This document shows, piece after piece, positions 48,195 to 58,107 of a DNA stretch of 64,000 nt. The notes beneath the pieces were generated by a model. It saw nothing but the letters and a program-made list of their open reading frames with translations. It made no database searches and had not been told where the DNA came from. Each line of letters begins with the position of its first letter. Position 1 is the stretch's first letter. Both the position numbers and the translations under genes were made by a program. Origin of the DNA: Histophilus somni. GTDB taxonomy: Bacteria > Pseudomonadota > Gammaproteobacteria > Enterobacterales > Pasteurellaceae. The stretch spans positions 1 to 64,000 of the forward strand of contig NZ_JACHGQ010000007.1 of NCBI RefSeq assembly GCF_014202395.1, read 5' to 3'.

Positions 48195-48233
48195 ATTATA
48201 AAGGAATTTTTATCGGAACGAAAACGTTTGCCT
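48195..48233 (-). promoter_or_regulatory. purL promoter with PurR box
   Basis: ACGAAAACGTTTGCCT (48218-48233) matches the PurR consensus ACGCAAACGTTTGCGT at 14 of 16 positions. A perfect TATAAT on the minus strand (48200 to 48195) lies 17 bases downstream, so the box overlaps the -35 region and binding would repress purL. Confidence 0.75.
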
Positions 48234-48280
48234 AATGCAATTTTCAAAAAATAGTTAATAAAAAGCTGATAACTGAAATG

Positions 48281-48337
48281 ATCTGCACCCCAAAAGTTGG
48301 ACTAAACAACTAACTGATGAAGGTGCAGATTTTTTTA
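48281..48337. repeat. Short palindromic element B (IS150-end-like) between nlpD and purL
   Basis: ATCTGCACC (48281-48289) and GGTGCAGAT (48322-48330) form a perfect 9-bp inverted repeat, followed by seven T. Inside is CCCCAAAAGTTGGACT, the classic look of an IS150-group terminal repeat. Element A on the other side of purL has the same layout. No transposase remains between or beside them. Confidence 0.5.
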
Positions 48338-48340
48338 GGA

Positions 48341-49378
48341 TTAATTTTTTGGTAAATATCTCATTGGATCTACTGATTGACCTTTATAACGAATTTCAAA
48401 ATGGAGTTTGATTGTGTTTGTTCCAGAACTTCCCATTTTAGCAATTTGTTGACCCGCTTTAACTTCTTGCTGATCTTTGACGAGTATAGTTTCATTATGT
48501 GCATAAGCACTTAAATAACTGTCATTATGTTTAATAATAATTAAATTACCATATCCACGTAAAGCGTCTCCGGCATATACAACTCGTCCAGCAGCAGCTG
48601 CATTAACAGCTTGTCCACGAGAACCGCTAATATCAATACCTTTATTGCCTCCATCAGCACTGGAAAATCCTTGAATAATTTTTCCATTTGTTGGCCAAAT
48701 CCAAGCTATATTTGAGGTGGCTGGAGGTGTTTTATTGATTGGCATTGTTGAATGTGTTGGTGTAGCAACGGGGTTCATTTGTTCATTTGTTGGTTTATTA
48801 GCATTCCATGTCTCATTGACTGTATTTTGTGTCACCTCTGATTCATTTATTGTCTGTGTTGGTATCATATTGCTATCGGGAATATTATTTGCAATTTTCA
48901 ATATTTGTCCAATACTCAGATGATATGGCTCAGACATATTATTTAGTGTGGCCAATTCTTTTATATCCATGCCTGAAATATAAGCAATAAGAAACATGGT
49001 ATCGCCTTTGCGTACTTTGTAAGTATCACCTTTGTAAAAACCCTTATCAATTTTGCTATAAACAGGCACATTAGTTTTAGGATCTCTTGGAATTTCAAAA
49101 TTTTGTAGAGCCTGTTTTTTTGCTATCGATTCTGTTTTTTGTTGATTTTGTTGAATGATTTCAGGTTGATAAGTGGAATTTGTTGCTTTCGGCACTCTCA
49201 TACTTTCGGGCATCTTTTGTTGAATAACTTGAGGTTCCCAAGCGGTTGAGTTTGTACCATTAATCGGTTTGATAATACTTGGTGCTAAATCCTTAGCATT
49301 TTCTACCGGAGCCGGAGTGTGTGAACTACAAGCAGCTAGTACAGTGATACTAATAGATAAAGGTAAAAATTTTTTCAT
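48341..49378 (-). CDS. nlpD: Murein hydrolase activator lipoprotein NlpD (LppB)
   Basis: 345-residue outer-membrane lipoprotein that activates the amidase AmiC during division. Lipobox LAAC with Cys17. One LysM domain near 117-165 (YKVRKGDTMFLIAYISGMDIKELATLNNM), a Thr/Asn-rich linker, and a C-terminal M23-like domain. In that domain the first zinc ligand is replaced (GGNKGIDIS, Asn where peptidases have His), so it is a degenerate, non-catalytic LytM domain as in E. coli NlpD. The Haemophilus homologue is the antigen LppB. rpoS, usually next to nlpD in enterics, is absent. Confidence 0.94.
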   Translation of the reverse strand: MKKFLPLSISITVLAACSSHTPAPVENAKDLAPSIIKPINGTNSTAWEPQVIQQKMPESMRVPKATNSTYQPEIIQQNQQKTESIAKKQALQNFEIPRDPKTNVPVYSKIDKGFYKGDTYKVRKGDTMFLIAYISGMDIKELATLNNMSEPYHLSIGQILKIANNIPDSNMIPTQTINESEVTQNTVNETWNANKPTNEQMNPVATPTHSTMPINKTPPATSNIAWIWPTNGKIIQGFSSADGGNKGIDISGSRGQAVNAAAAGRVVYAGDALRGYGNLIIIKHNDSYLSAYAHNETILVKDQQEVKAGQQIAKMGSSGTNTIKLHFEIRYKGQSVDPMRYLPKN

Positions 49379-49418
49379 GTAAATTCTCCGTTACTTTATA
49401 TTCATTTTTTATCTTAGA

Positions 49419-49994
49419 TTATTTCAAGACAAGATATACAACTATAGCAATAATGACAACTGACCAACCGATAAATTCAATAGATTGACGTAATTTCGCA
49501 GCAAATTTTTTTCCGCTCCAAGCCGCTAAATGGGTAACGAGCAAAAATCTTGCAATACGAGAAATAAAGGCAGTAAGTAAGAAAGGCAAAAATGCCATTT
49601 GCATGACGCCTGCACAAATCGTAAAAATTTTATAAGGAATAGGTGAAAAACCTGCAACGAAAACTACCCAAATACCCCATTCTTTGAACCAAGAAAGAGC
49701 AGTTTCCCAATGTTGTTGATAACCCCATTGTTGAATATAACTTTGTATGAAATCAAAAGCGTAATAACCTAATCCATAACCAATTGCCCCACCAATGGCT
49801 GAAGCCATTGCTGCATAAAATGCAAATTTAGTAGCACATTTAGGTTTATTTATTGACATCGGAATAAGCATGACATCAGGTGGTATCGGGAAGAAAATAG
49901 CCTCAATAAAACTAACAAAAGTTAGCCAAAATGTAGCAAAACGGTGATTTGCCCATTGCATAGTTTTATCATATAGCGTACCGAAAATTTTCAT
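49419..49994 (-). CDS. yqaA: YqaA family membrane protein (DedA-like)
   Basis: 191-residue inner-membrane protein with four to five hydrophobic segments, related to the DedA/SNARE-associated family. Conserved parts: FLTFVSFIEAIFFPIPPDVMLIPM, AIGGAIGYGLGYY and GFSPIPYKIFTICAGVMQM, the last holding the amphipathic FxPIPYK motif. DedA-type proteins are proposed lipid scramblases; the role of YqaA is unknown. It lies between nlpD and surE on the same strand. Confidence 0.88.
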   Translation of the reverse strand: MKIFGTLYDKTMQWANHRFATFWLTFVSFIEAIFFPIPPDVMLIPMSINKPKCATKFAFYAAMASAIGGAIGYGLGYYAFDFIQSYIQQWGYQQHWETALSWFKEWGIWVVFVAGFSPIPYKIFTICAGVMQMAFLPFLLTAFISRIARFLLVTHLAAWSGKKFAAKLRQSIEFIGWSVVIIAIVVYLVLK

Positions 49995-50023
49995 GTTTTA
50001 TTCCTTCGATGAAAAGATTATCG

Positions 50024-50764
50024 TTATTCCTTATCTAACCATTGTTGTAAAGCTGTCATTGAATGATATGCCGTCATATCCGTTTGAATGGGTGTAATTG
50101 ACACATAGCCGTTTTTAACGGCATGGAAGTCCGTTCCTTCCGATTCATTTTCTGCCAGTCCTATTGGTCCAATCCAATAAATCTCTTCACCTCTTGGATC
50201 TTTTTGTTTGATAATATCCGCTGCAGCTGCACGATACCCAAGATGACAAACTTTAATACCTTTTATTTCTGAATAGGGGAGATCCGGCACATTAATATTA
50301 ATAATTTCTCGGCTTTTTAATAATCGTCCATATAGTTTAGGAATAAGTTGACTCACAATTATTGCTGCACTTTCATAATGTTGTCGTCCATCTAAAGAAA
50401 CTGCGATTGCAGGTAAGCTTAAATGGCGCCCTTCCAGTGCAGCTGCAACAGTTCCCGAATAAATAACGTCATCACCTAAATTGACTCCTGCATTAATACC
50501 TGAAACGACAAGGTCGATCTGACCGGATAAAAAACCGTTGAGTGCTAAATGTACACAATCTGCGGGAGTGCCATTGATACTATAATCACCATTATCCAAT
50601 TTCATTGGTCGTAAAGGCTCAACGAGTGTGAGTGAGCTTGAAGCGGCACTACGATTACGGTCTGGTGCAACAACAGTGACTTGTGCAAATTTACGTAATT
50701 CTTTAGCAAGAGTTTTGATTCCCTCTGCCTGTATGCCATCATCATTAGAAAGCAGAATATGCAT
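50024..50764 (-). CDS. surE: 5'/3'-nucleotidase, stationary-phase survival protein SurE
   Basis: 246-residue metal-dependent nucleotidase that hydrolyses nucleoside 5' and 3' monophosphates. Metal site NDDG at residues 7-10 (Asp8, Asp9), with [28 protein letters not shown] and [23 protein letters not shown]. Follows truD by 23 bases, as in many gamma-proteobacteria. Confidence 0.96.
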   Translation of the reverse strand: MHILLSNDDGIQAEGIKTLAKELRKFAQVTVVAPDRNRSAASSSLTLVEPLRPMKLDNGDYSINGTPADCVHLALNGFLSGQIDLVVSGINAGVNLGDDVIYSGTVAAALEGRHLSLPAIAVSLDGRQHYESAAIIVSQLIPKLYGRLLKSREIININVPDLPYSEIKGIKVCHLGYRAAAADIIKQKDPRGEEIYWIGPIGLAENESEGTDFHAVKNGYVSITPIQTDMTAYHSMTALQQWLDKE

Positions 50765-50787
50765 ATTGTTTCCTATGTTTTAAATTA

Positions 50788-51795
50788 TTATTCATTAATA
50801 TTAACCAGTTCTCTTACGAGGGCTGTCGCATAACTTCCTGCTGGTAAATAAAAAGTCAGTTTTAATCCCTCAGGTATAAATGACCAGCTTAAGTGTTGAG
50901 CTTGCATAAGTATTGGACGACGTGCCGATTTCATTTTTTCCTGGTGCATTAAGTACAGGAGTTCTTGATGTTTAGCGATAATTTCATTTTCTACATCACT
51001 GGCAATTTGTACGTTTTCACCAATTAATGGTGCAGTGATTTGAATATCCTGTTGTGCTAAACGTTGTTGTAATAAATTAAAATCTTCTTTTTGATCAGCA
51101 TGGAACCAACTGTGTGAGCCGGATAACTGCAAAATATCATTTACTAAGATTTTATGGTGTAGACCTTGTTGAATACGAGCGGATACAATCAAGTTAAAAA
51201 TTTCACTACGAGCAGCGGAGAGATAAAAACTACGCTTTTTGCGATCTTTAACTTTAATTTCACCTTTAGCCCAGCGTAAAGCCTGAGTTAAATTGTGTCC
51301 ATCTCGTCCGAAACGTTGCTCGGTAAAATAATTTGGGAACCCATTTTTCTTGATATTTTCTAACCGCACTTTGAGATCTGCATCTTCTTGTGCTTCACGC
51401 AGTAAAATTTCAAAATGGTTTCCGTCTAAGCTTCCTGTGCGAATTTTTCGATTGTGACGTGTTACCTCAAGGATTTCCACACCATCAAGTTGAAATTGAT
51501 TAAAGTCAGGTGTGGGTTGCCCCGGCATCTGTAAACAAAACCATTGTTCTGTAATCGCTTTACGATCTTTGAGTCCTGCATATCCCATATTTTTAGCAGG
51601 TATACCGGCAAATTGTGCCAATTTCTCTGCAACAAATAAAGTATTGCAGTCTGTTTTGCGTACCTTAACAGCAACAAATTCGCCATCACCGGACATTTCA
51701 TAGCCCAGTTGTTCTTTCACAACAAAATCAGCACAGTGTGTTTTTAAAAGTGCGGTCTGTTTTGGCATTGTTTGTAAATAAGCGAGTTCGTTCAT
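50788..51795 (-). CDS. truD: tRNA pseudouridine(13) synthase TruD
   Basis: 335-residue enzyme that makes pseudouridine 13 in tRNA-Glu. The catalytic Asp77 sits in [16 protein letters not shown]; also visible are [25 protein letters not shown] and [16 protein letters not shown] at the end. It has a close overlap with ispF: the truD start base and the ispF stop share position 51795. An uptake core in reverse orientation lies in the N-terminal coding region. Confidence 0.96.
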   Translation of the reverse strand: MNELAYLQTMPKQTALLKTHCADFVVKEQLGYEMSGDGEFVAVKVRKTDCNTLFVAEKLAQFAGIPAKNMGYAGLKDRKAITEQWFCLQMPGQPTPDFNQFQLDGVEILEVTRHNRKIRTGSLDGNHFEILLREAQEDADLKVRLENIKKNGFPNYFTEQRFGRDGHNLTQALRWAKGEIKVKDRKKRSFYLSAARSEIFNLIVSARIQQGLHHKILVNDILQLSGSHSWFHADQKEDFNLLQQRLAQQDIQITAPLIGENVQIASDVENEIIAKHQELLYLMHQEKMKSARRPILMQAQHLSWSFIPEGLKLTFYLPAGSYATALVRELVNINE

Positions 51796-52283
51796 TACTT
51801 TGTGCCATTTTGTTTTATTAATAGGGCAACAGCTTCACAAGCAATGCCTTCACCACGTCCGGTGAAACCTAATTTTTCTGTTGTAGTTGCTTTTACATTA
51901 ACCTGTTCAATATCACAATGTAAGTCCTGTGCAATCACAGTACGCATTGAGTCAATATATGGACGCATCTTGGGAGCCTGTGCAATGATAGTTATATCAA
52001 CATTACCGACTTGATAGCCTTTGTCTAAAATTGCTTGGTAGGCTGTTCTTAATAACCTGCGACTATCAGCACCTTTATATTGTATATCAGTATCTGGGAA
52101 TAATTTTCCTATATCTCCTAAAGCCATTGCACCCAGTAAAGCATCTGTTAATGCGTGTAATGCCACGTCGCCATCACTATGTGCAACTAAACCTTTTTCA
52201 TAAGGGATAGCGACACCTCCAATGATAATAGGACCTTCACCACCAAAGGCATGTACATCAAAGCCATGACCAATTCTTATCAT
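51795..52283 (-). CDS. ispF: 2-C-methyl-D-erythritol 2,4-cyclodiphosphate synthase IspF
   Basis: 162-residue trimeric enzyme of the non-mevalonate isoprenoid pathway. Zinc ligands Asp9 and His11 in [10 protein letters not shown] and His43 in [24 protein letters not shown] near the end. In most relatives ispF directly follows ispD; here a Kef-type antiporter gene lies between them. Confidence 0.96.
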   Translation of the reverse strand: MIRIGHGFDVHAFGGEGPIIIGGVAIPYEKGLVAHSDGDVALHALTDALLGAMALGDIGKLFPDTDIQYKGADSRRLLRTAYQAILDKGYQVGNVDITIIAQAPKMRPYIDSMRTVIAQDLHCDIEQVNVKATTTEKLGFTGRGEGIACEAVALLIKQNGTK

Positions 52284-52295
52284 ATTTTTTCCTAA

Positions 52296-54101
52296 TTAAT
52301 GCTCTTTTTTCATAATTTGTTGGATTTCAGCCATCATTTCTTGGTCGACATCTAAGGCTATTTGAATTAATTCTTTATTTTCAAAGCGAGAGAGTTTTGG
52401 ATCATAAACCTCTGCCATCAGTTTCACGCTATGACAATCTTTTCTAAAATACACATCACCAATTTCTGCCACTATATCTTCGTTCATACCTAAAGAGAGT
52501 AAGGCTTGTTTACTTGTTCTTAATGCCGAATCAAAGGTTTCACGAATTTGAATATTGGCACCTGCACCATACAGATTGTAAACATGAATACGGTCGTGAG
52601 CACGTGCAATAATTTTAATTTGTGGGTTCATTTTACGAGCTTGCTCAACAATTTGTAGAGTTTGTTCGCTGTTATCAATTGCTACAATCAATAATTCGGC
52701 ATTTTCGACACCGGCAGCATGTAATAGCTCAGGACGAGCAGCATCTCCATAGTAGCATTTAATGCCTAATTTTTTCATACCGGCAATTAGGTTTGCGTCT
52801 TTATCAATAATAGTTGGGTGGTGCCCTGTCATCACTAACATTCTATTTACAACCTGTCCAAAACGTCCCAGACCAATTAGTATAGTTGGATGTTGTTCAT
52901 CAATATGATCCGCTTTTCTTTCCGGTTGAGTCGGTTTGAGACGAGGAATAATGTATTTCTTTTGAGCAATAATAAAGAGCGGTGTTAAAATCATTGAAAG
53001 TACAACAATGGCTGTCATATTCGCTTGCATTTCTTTACTAATCACATTTTGGCTGGCTGCTGAAGAAAATAATACAAAGGCGAATTCCCCACCCTGTGCC
53101 ATAATAAATGCTCGGTCAATAGAATTAGCATTACCGGTTTTTGTGATTAAAGCGATTAAATAAATTATAAATCCTTTCACTAACATGAAAACTAGTACAC
53201 CAAAAATAATTAAGAACCAATTTTCAGCAACGACGGAAAGGTCGAGTGACATACCGACACCTAGAAAGAACAAGCCTAATAGCAACCCTCTGAAAGGCTC
53301 AATATCAGCTTCGAGTTGATGACGAAAACTGGATTCTGAAAGTAGCACTCCGGCTAAAAAAGCACCCATAGCCATAGAGAATCCCCCCTCTTCCATAAGT
53401 AAAGCAGAGCCTAGAACAACGAGAAGAGCGGCTGCAGTCATTACTTCTCGAGTTTTGGTTTTAGCTAAAATTTTGAACAATGGATTTAAGAGCCAAAGTC
53501 CGGCGGCAACTAAAACAGCGAAAGCACCGCCGGATATAGCAATTTTATGCCAAAGCGGATCAGTTGAAGTAACTTTATCCGGTGATAAAAAAGCCACAAA
53601 AGCAAGTAATGGAACAATGAGTAAATCTTCAAAGAGTAAAATCGAAATAATACGCTGTCCTCTTGGAGAGGTCAGATCATTACGCTCACTCAGTTCTTGC
53701 ATTACAATTGCAGTAGAGGTCAATACAAAACCGGAGGCGGCAACAAAAGCAACTTTCCAATCAAAGCCAAATAAAGTAGCAATATAAGTTAAAGCACTGG
53801 TACAAAGGGTAATTTGAAATGCACCTAAGAGAAAGATATGGTTACGTAGTCCCCAGATATGAGAGGGTTTCATTTCGAGTCCAATGATGAATAAAAACAT
53901 CACCACACCTAATTCTGCTATATGGATTATTCCCTCTGGATCTGTAAAGAGACCGAACCCAAAGGGACCAATAACTAAACCGGCGGCTAAATAGCCCAAT
54001 ACTGAACCTAGTCCTAAGCGTTTGAATAGAGGAACCGCAACTACGGCCGCCGCTAAAAGCGTAACAACGCTAACAAGTGGGTTTGCCCCTTCTGCTACCA
54101 T
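52296..54101 (-). CDS. Kef-type K+/H+ antiporter with RCK domain (CPA2 family)
   Basis: 601-residue membrane protein. The N-terminal ~385 residues have about 12 hydrophobic segments with GSVLGYLAAGLVIGP, ELGVVMFLFIIGLEM and GALL-type core motifs seen in KefB/KefC. A cytoplasmic RCK_N nucleotide-binding domain starts near 405 with ILIGLGRFGQVVNRML. Kef systems release potassium when glutathione adducts accumulate, protecting against electrophiles. No KefF/KefG ancillary gene is next to it. KefB and KefC cannot be told apart with confidence, so no symbol. It lies six bases after ispD and 12 before ispF, in the same operon. Confidence 0.9.
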   Translation of the reverse strand: MVAEGANPLVSVVTLLAAAVVAVPLFKRLGLGSVLGYLAAGLVIGPFGFGLFTDPEGIIHIAELGVVMFLFIIGLEMKPSHIWGLRNHIFLLGAFQITLCTSALTYIATLFGFDWKVAFVAASGFVLTSTAIVMQELSERNDLTSPRGQRIISILLFEDLLIVPLLAFVAFLSPDKVTSTDPLWHKIAISGGAFAVLVAAGLWLLNPLFKILAKTKTREVMTAAALLVVLGSALLMEEGGFSMAMGAFLAGVLLSESSFRHQLEADIEPFRGLLLGLFFLGVGMSLDLSVVAENWFLIIFGVLVFMLVKGFIIYLIALITKTGNANSIDRAFIMAQGGEFAFVLFSSAASQNVISKEMQANMTAIVVLSMILTPLFIIAQKKYIIPRLKPTQPERKADHIDEQHPTILIGLGRFGQVVNRMLVMTGHHPTIIDKDANLIAGMKKLGIKCYYGDAARPELLHAAGVENAELLIVAIDNSEQTLQIVEQARKMNPQIKIIARAHDRIHVYNLYGAGANIQIRETFDSALRTSKQALLSLGMNEDIVAEIGDVYFRKDCHSVKLMAEVYDPKLSRFENKELIQIALDVDQEMMAEIQQIMKKEH

Positions 54102-54106
54102 AATAA

Positions 54107-54790
54107 TTACCTTTGTTTTCTAGTTAAAAAAAATTCTGCCAATGCCAAGTCTTCAGGACGTGTTACTTTAATATTATCACTATGACCTGCTACTAAGTGC
54201 GGTCTAAATCCGGCAAGTTCCATCGCTAATGCTTCATCTGTGACGATAATACCTCGTTTTGCTGCTTGCTCTAGAGCGTGTTGCAATAAGTGTACAGGGA
54301 AAAATTGCGGTGTTTGTGCCAACCATAATTGATTACGGTCTTCTGTACATTGAATTTGCAATACTGAATTTGATCGTTTAATAGTATCTACCGCAGGAAT
54401 AGCTAAAATAGCACCATTTTGATCTTCAACTTGTAGTAATGTATCTAAATCTTCATTGCGTAAACAAGGACGTGCTGCATCATGAACAAGTACCCAGGCT
54501 TTTTTATTTTTAATGTGACGTAGGCCGTTTAGCACGGATTCCGCACGATTCTTTCCGCCAATAACCATATTGATACGAGGATTTCGCAATAACTCAATAT
54601 CAATTAAATAAGGATCATTTTCAGCGACAGATAAAACAATTTGGCTAATTTTTTCGCAACTCAAAAAAATACTTAATGTATGCTCTAAAATTGTTTTGCC
54701 CAGTATCTTTAAATATTGTTTTGGGCGATCTGCTTGCATACGGCAACCAATGCCAGCAGCAGGTATTATAGCAACAATTTCTCTATCCAT
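54107..54790 (-). CDS. ispD: 2-C-methyl-D-erythritol 4-phosphate cytidylyltransferase IspD
   Basis: 227-residue enzyme that couples CTP to methylerythritol phosphate in isoprenoid synthesis. Nucleotide-binding loop [19 protein letters not shown] at the N-terminus; [11 protein letters not shown] and DTIKRS further on. It directly abuts ftsB (its start at 54790, the ftsB stop at 54791), the usual ftsB-ispD pairing. Confidence 0.96.
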   Translation of the reverse strand: MDREIVAIIPAAGIGCRMQADRPKQYLKILGKTILEHTLSIFLSCEKISQIVLSVAENDPYLIDIELLRNPRINMVIGGKNRAESVLNGLRHIKNKKAWVLVHDAARPCLRNEDLDTLLQVEDQNGAILAIPAVDTIKRSNSVLQIQCTEDRNQLWLAQTPQFFPVHLLQHALEQAAKRGIIVTDEALAMELAGFRPHLVAGHSDNIKVTRPEDLALAEFFLTRKQR

Positions 54791-55072
54791 TTATCTATTC
54801 TTATTTTTTACTATACGATAAAAAACTTCATTTTGCTTGATCATTTCATGTTCCATTCTGGCTCTTTCCTCGATTGCTTCTATACCATTCTTCAGATCCT
54901 GAATTTCAGCAAAAATAGTTTGATTACGTTGTGACAGCTTTTTGTTTTCTTGTTTACGTTGGATAATTTCTGCTTTGATATCTTGATAATCGAGATAGCC
55001 ATTTTTTCCAAACCAAAAATCATACTGAAACATAACTAACAAAGCGAAAAGACTTAAAATAAATAAACGCAT
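54791..55072 (-). CDS. ftsB: Cell-division protein FtsB
   Basis: 93-residue bitopic inner-membrane protein that joins FtsL and FtsQ in the divisome. One membrane helix (about 3-21), then a coiled coil through KAEIIQRKQENKKLSQRNQTIFAEI and a conserved tail GIEAIEERARMEHEMIKQNEVFYRIV. The position upstream of ispD matches E. coli and confirms the call for this fast-evolving family. Confidence 0.94.
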   Translation of the reverse strand: MRLFILSLFALLVMFQYDFWFGKNGYLDYQDIKAEIIQRKQENKKLSQRNQTIFAEIQDLKNGIEAIEERARMEHEMIKQNEVFYRIVKNKNR

Positions 55073-55081
55073 TTTTATCTC

Positions 55082-55558
55082 TTATTTTTCATACCAAATT
55101 TTATTTATGTACAAAGAAACTATACCTGAGGGAGTGGCTACTTTGATTTCGTCATCGACTTCTTTGCCAATTAATGCTCGTGCTACAGGGCTATCAATGG
55201 AGATCCAATTCTTTGCGGGATCAAATTCATCACAACCTACAATGCGATATTGTTTTTCCTCTCCTTGCTCATCTTCTAAGGCAACCCATGCACCAAAAAA
55301 GACTTTACCTTCTTGCTTTGGGTTATAGTCCACGATTTGCAATACTTCCAAACGTTTCATTAGAAAACGAACTCGGCGATCAATTTCTCTTAAACGACGC
55401 TTGCCGTAAATATATTCTGCATTTTCACTACGATCACCCAAGGCGGCTGCATCGGAAACAGCTTGCGTGATTTTAGGTCGTTCGTCTTTCCATAAATATT
55501 TTAGCTCTTGATCTAGAATATTCCAGCCGGAACGAGTGATATAATTAGATTTAGGCAT
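55082..55558 (-). CDS. greB: Transcription elongation factor GreB
   Basis: 158-residue factor that enters the RNA polymerase secondary channel and stimulates cleavage of backtracked RNA. N-terminal coiled coil with the acidic tip LGDRSENAEYIYGKRRLREIDRR, C-terminal FKBP-like domain with SPVARALIGKEVDDEI. The basic run in RRLREIDRRVRFLMKR fits GreB more than GreA. Start at MPKSNYITRSGW with an AAGGAAAG site; 15 upstream codons in frame are not family-like. Confidence 0.95.
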   Translation of the reverse strand: MPKSNYITRSGWNILDQELKYLWKDERPKITQAVSDAAALGDRSENAEYIYGKRRLREIDRRVRFLMKRLEVLQIVDYNPKQEGKVFFGAWVALEDEQGEEKQYRIVGCDEFDPAKNWISIDSPVARALIGKEVDDEIKVATPSGIVSLYINKIWYEK

Positions 55559-55737
55559 TGTATCTTTCCTTTCAAAGAGAGCAAAATTGTAACATAAGAT
55601 CAATAATAAATATGTGAAGAATAGTTAAAATTACAGTTAATTTTACAATTTTTTCCAATAATTGTTTGAACTATTACGTTAAACTCAGTATGCTACCGCG
55701 AATTTTTTAAACAGAATATAATAGAAATAGAGACAAG

Positions 55738-58041
55738 ATGTTAAATCAACAAATCGCCGGTATTATTGCGAAAGAACTAACTGTTCTGCCAAGTCAAATT
55801 TTATCGGCTATCCAATTATTAGATGATGGCAATACAATTCCTTTCATTGCTCGTTATCGTAAAGAAATGACCGGTGGATTAGATGATACCCAATTACGTC
55901 ATTTTGAAACACGTTTAATTTATTTACGTGAGTTAGAAGATCGTCGCCAAACGATTCTCAACTCTATTGAAGAACAAGGGAAATTGACAGATGAATTGCG
56001 TAGTCAAATTGAACAAACGCAAAGTAAAACTGAATTAGAAGATCTTTATTTACCGTATAAACCGAAACGTCGCACGAAAGGGCAAATCGCAATTGAGGCA
56101 GGAATTGAACCTTTAGCTGATTTGCTTTGGAATGCACCTGAGAATGAACCGGAAATCGTTGCGGCAGATTATATCAATGCGGAACAAGGGTTTGCGGATA
56201 TAAAATCTGTGCTTGATGGTGCTCGTTATATTTTAATGGAGCGTTTTGCCGAAGATGCACAATTGTTAGCGAAAATCCGCCAATATTTACAGAAAAGTGC
56301 GGTACTGGTTTCCAATGTTTTAGAAGGCAAAGAGGCTGAGGGAGAAAAGTTCCGAGATTATTTTGAACATCAGGAATTACTCCGCAATGTTCCTTCTCAT
56401 CGTGCTTTAGCTATGTTCCGAGGGCGTAATGAAGGCTTTTTGCAATTAAGGTTGAATGCGGATCCTGAGCAAGAAGAAGGTGTTCGTCATAGTTATTGTG
56501 AAGAAATTATTCGAGAGCATTTGGGTATTCATTTAACTCAGCAACCAGCGGATAAGTGGCGTGAGCAGGTTATCTCGTGGACTTGGCGGATTAAAATCTC
56601 TTTACATCTTGAAACTGAACTGATGAGCAGTTTACGTGAGAAAGCTGAAGATGAGGCAATTGATGTTTTTGCCCAAAATCTAACTTCATTATTAATGGCA
56701 GCACCTGCCGGAGCGAAAAATACTATGGGGCTAGATCCCGGTTTAAGGACAGGTGTAAAAGTCGCTGTTGTTGATAATACGGGAAAATTAGTGGCAACAG
56801 AGATAGTTTATCCACATACCGGACAAATGAATACGGCAATGTCAGTTATTTATCAATTAATTAAGCAACATAATGTTGAGTTAATTGCCATTGGTAACGG
56901 CACAGCTTCAAGAGAAACTGAACGATTTGCTAAAGATGTTATTAAGAAAATTGAGCAAAATAAACCACAAACAGTTGTGGTCAGTGAAGCAGGTGCATCT
57001 GTTTATTCCGCATCAGAATTGGCGGCACAAGAGTTTCCTGAACTGGATGTGTCTTTGCGAGGTGCAGTTTCTATTGCTCGCCGTTTACAAGATCCACTGG
57101 CGGAGTTAGTGAAAATTGAACCGAAAGCAATTGGCGTTGGGCAATATCAACATGATGTAAACCAAACTCAGCTTGCTCGTAAGCTAGATGCGGTAGTAGA
57201 AGATTGTGTAAATGCCGTTGGGGTTGATTTAAATACGGCATCAGCACCTTTACTTGCTAGAGTTGCGGGTATGACTAAACATCTTGCACAAAATATTGTG
57301 GCATATCGTGATGAAAATGGGCGTTTTGAAAGCCGTAATCAGTTAAAAAAAGTACCGCGTTTGGGTCCCAAAGCCTTTGAACAATGTGCCGGTTTTATGC
57401 GTATTGCACAAGGTAAAAATCCGCTTGATGCCTCCGGTGTTCACCCTGAGGCTTATCCTGTTGTTGAAAAGATTTTACAGGCTACGGAAAAATCTATTCA
57501 AGATTTAATGGGAAATGTGAGTGCTGTTCGACAATTAGATGCAAAACAATTTACTGATGAGCAATTTGGAATGCCAACAGTTTTAGACATTTTCAAAGAG
57601 TTGGAAAAACCCGGAAGGGATCCTCGAGGTCAATTTAAAACGGCAGTATTTATGGACGGTGTTGAAGAAATCACTGACTTAAAAGCAGGTATGATTTTAG
57701 AAGGATCTGTAACTAACGTAACGAATTTTGGGGCATTTGTTGATATCGGTGTGCATCAAGACGGTTTAGTTCATATTTCATCTCTTTCCGACAAATTTGT
57801 GGAGAACCCTCATGAAGTTGTGAAAACAGGCGATATTGTGAAAGTCAAAGTGTTGGAAGTTGATGTTGCCCGTAAGCGTATTGGACTAACCATGCGTTTA
57901 GATGAGAATCCGCCCAAAACCGACCGCACTTCAGTCAAAACGACCTCAGTCCATGTAAAAGAAGTGAATAAAAATCGGAAAAGTAGCAATAATGTTATGG
58001 GAAATGCGTTTGCCGATGCGTTAAAAAATTGGAAAAAATAG
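55738..58041 (+). CDS. tex: RNA-binding transcription accessory protein Tex
   Basis: 767-residue Tex/YhgF protein. N-terminal helical domain beginning [44 protein letters not shown]; YqgF/RNase H-like fold in the middle ([15 protein letters not shown]); helix-hairpin-helix segment [18 protein letters not shown]-terminal S1 RNA-binding domain near 648-720 ([31 protein letters not shown]). Binds nucleic acid and influences transcription. Transcribed alone and divergent from greB, a neighbour it often has. Confidence 0.96.
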   Translation: MLNQQIAGIIAKELTVLPSQILSAIQLLDDGNTIPFIARYRKEMTGGLDDTQLRHFETRLIYLRELEDRRQTILNSIEEQGKLTDELRSQIEQTQSKTELEDLYLPYKPKRRTKGQIAIEAGIEPLADLLWNAPENEPEIVAADYINAEQGFADIKSVLDGARYILMERFAEDAQLLAKIRQYLQKSAVLVSNVLEGKEAEGEKFRDYFEHQELLRNVPSHRALAMFRGRNEGFLQLRLNADPEQEEGVRHSYCEEIIREHLGIHLTQQPADKWREQVISWTWRIKISLHLETELMSSLREKAEDEAIDVFAQNLTSLLMAAPAGAKNTMGLDPGLRTGVKVAVVDNTGKLVATEIVYPHTGQMNTAMSVIYQLIKQHNVELIAIGNGTASRETERFAKDVIKKIEQNKPQTVVVSEAGASVYSASELAAQEFPELDVSLRGAVSIARRLQDPLAELVKIEPKAIGVGQYQHDVNQTQLARKLDAVVEDCVNAVGVDLNTASAPLLARVAGMTKHLAQNIVAYRDENGRFESRNQLKKVPRLGPKAFEQCAGFMRIAQGKNPLDASGVHPEAYPVVEKILQATEKSIQDLMGNVSAVRQLDAKQFTDEQFGMPTVLDIFKELEKPGRDPRGQFKTAVFMDGVEEITDLKAGMILEGSVTNVTNFGAFVDIGVHQDGLVHISSLSDKFVENPHEVVKTGDIVKVKVLEVDVARKRIGLTMRLDENPPKTDRTSVKTTSVHVKEVNKNRKSSNNVMGNAFADALKNWKK

Positions 58042-58107
58042 TTTTAGTACAGGGTATTTGGGTATTAAGTTATGATGGGTTTAATTGTATAACACAGGAA
58101 ATTTTAT

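Noticed and set aside
48341-49378. Active M23 peptidase
   Set aside because: The first zinc-ligand histidine is Asn, so it is a degenerate LytM domain typical of NlpD.
53455-53787. 110-codon open frame opposite the Kef-type antiporter
   Set aside because: Shadow of a clear membrane-protein gene; low-complexity translation and no start signals.
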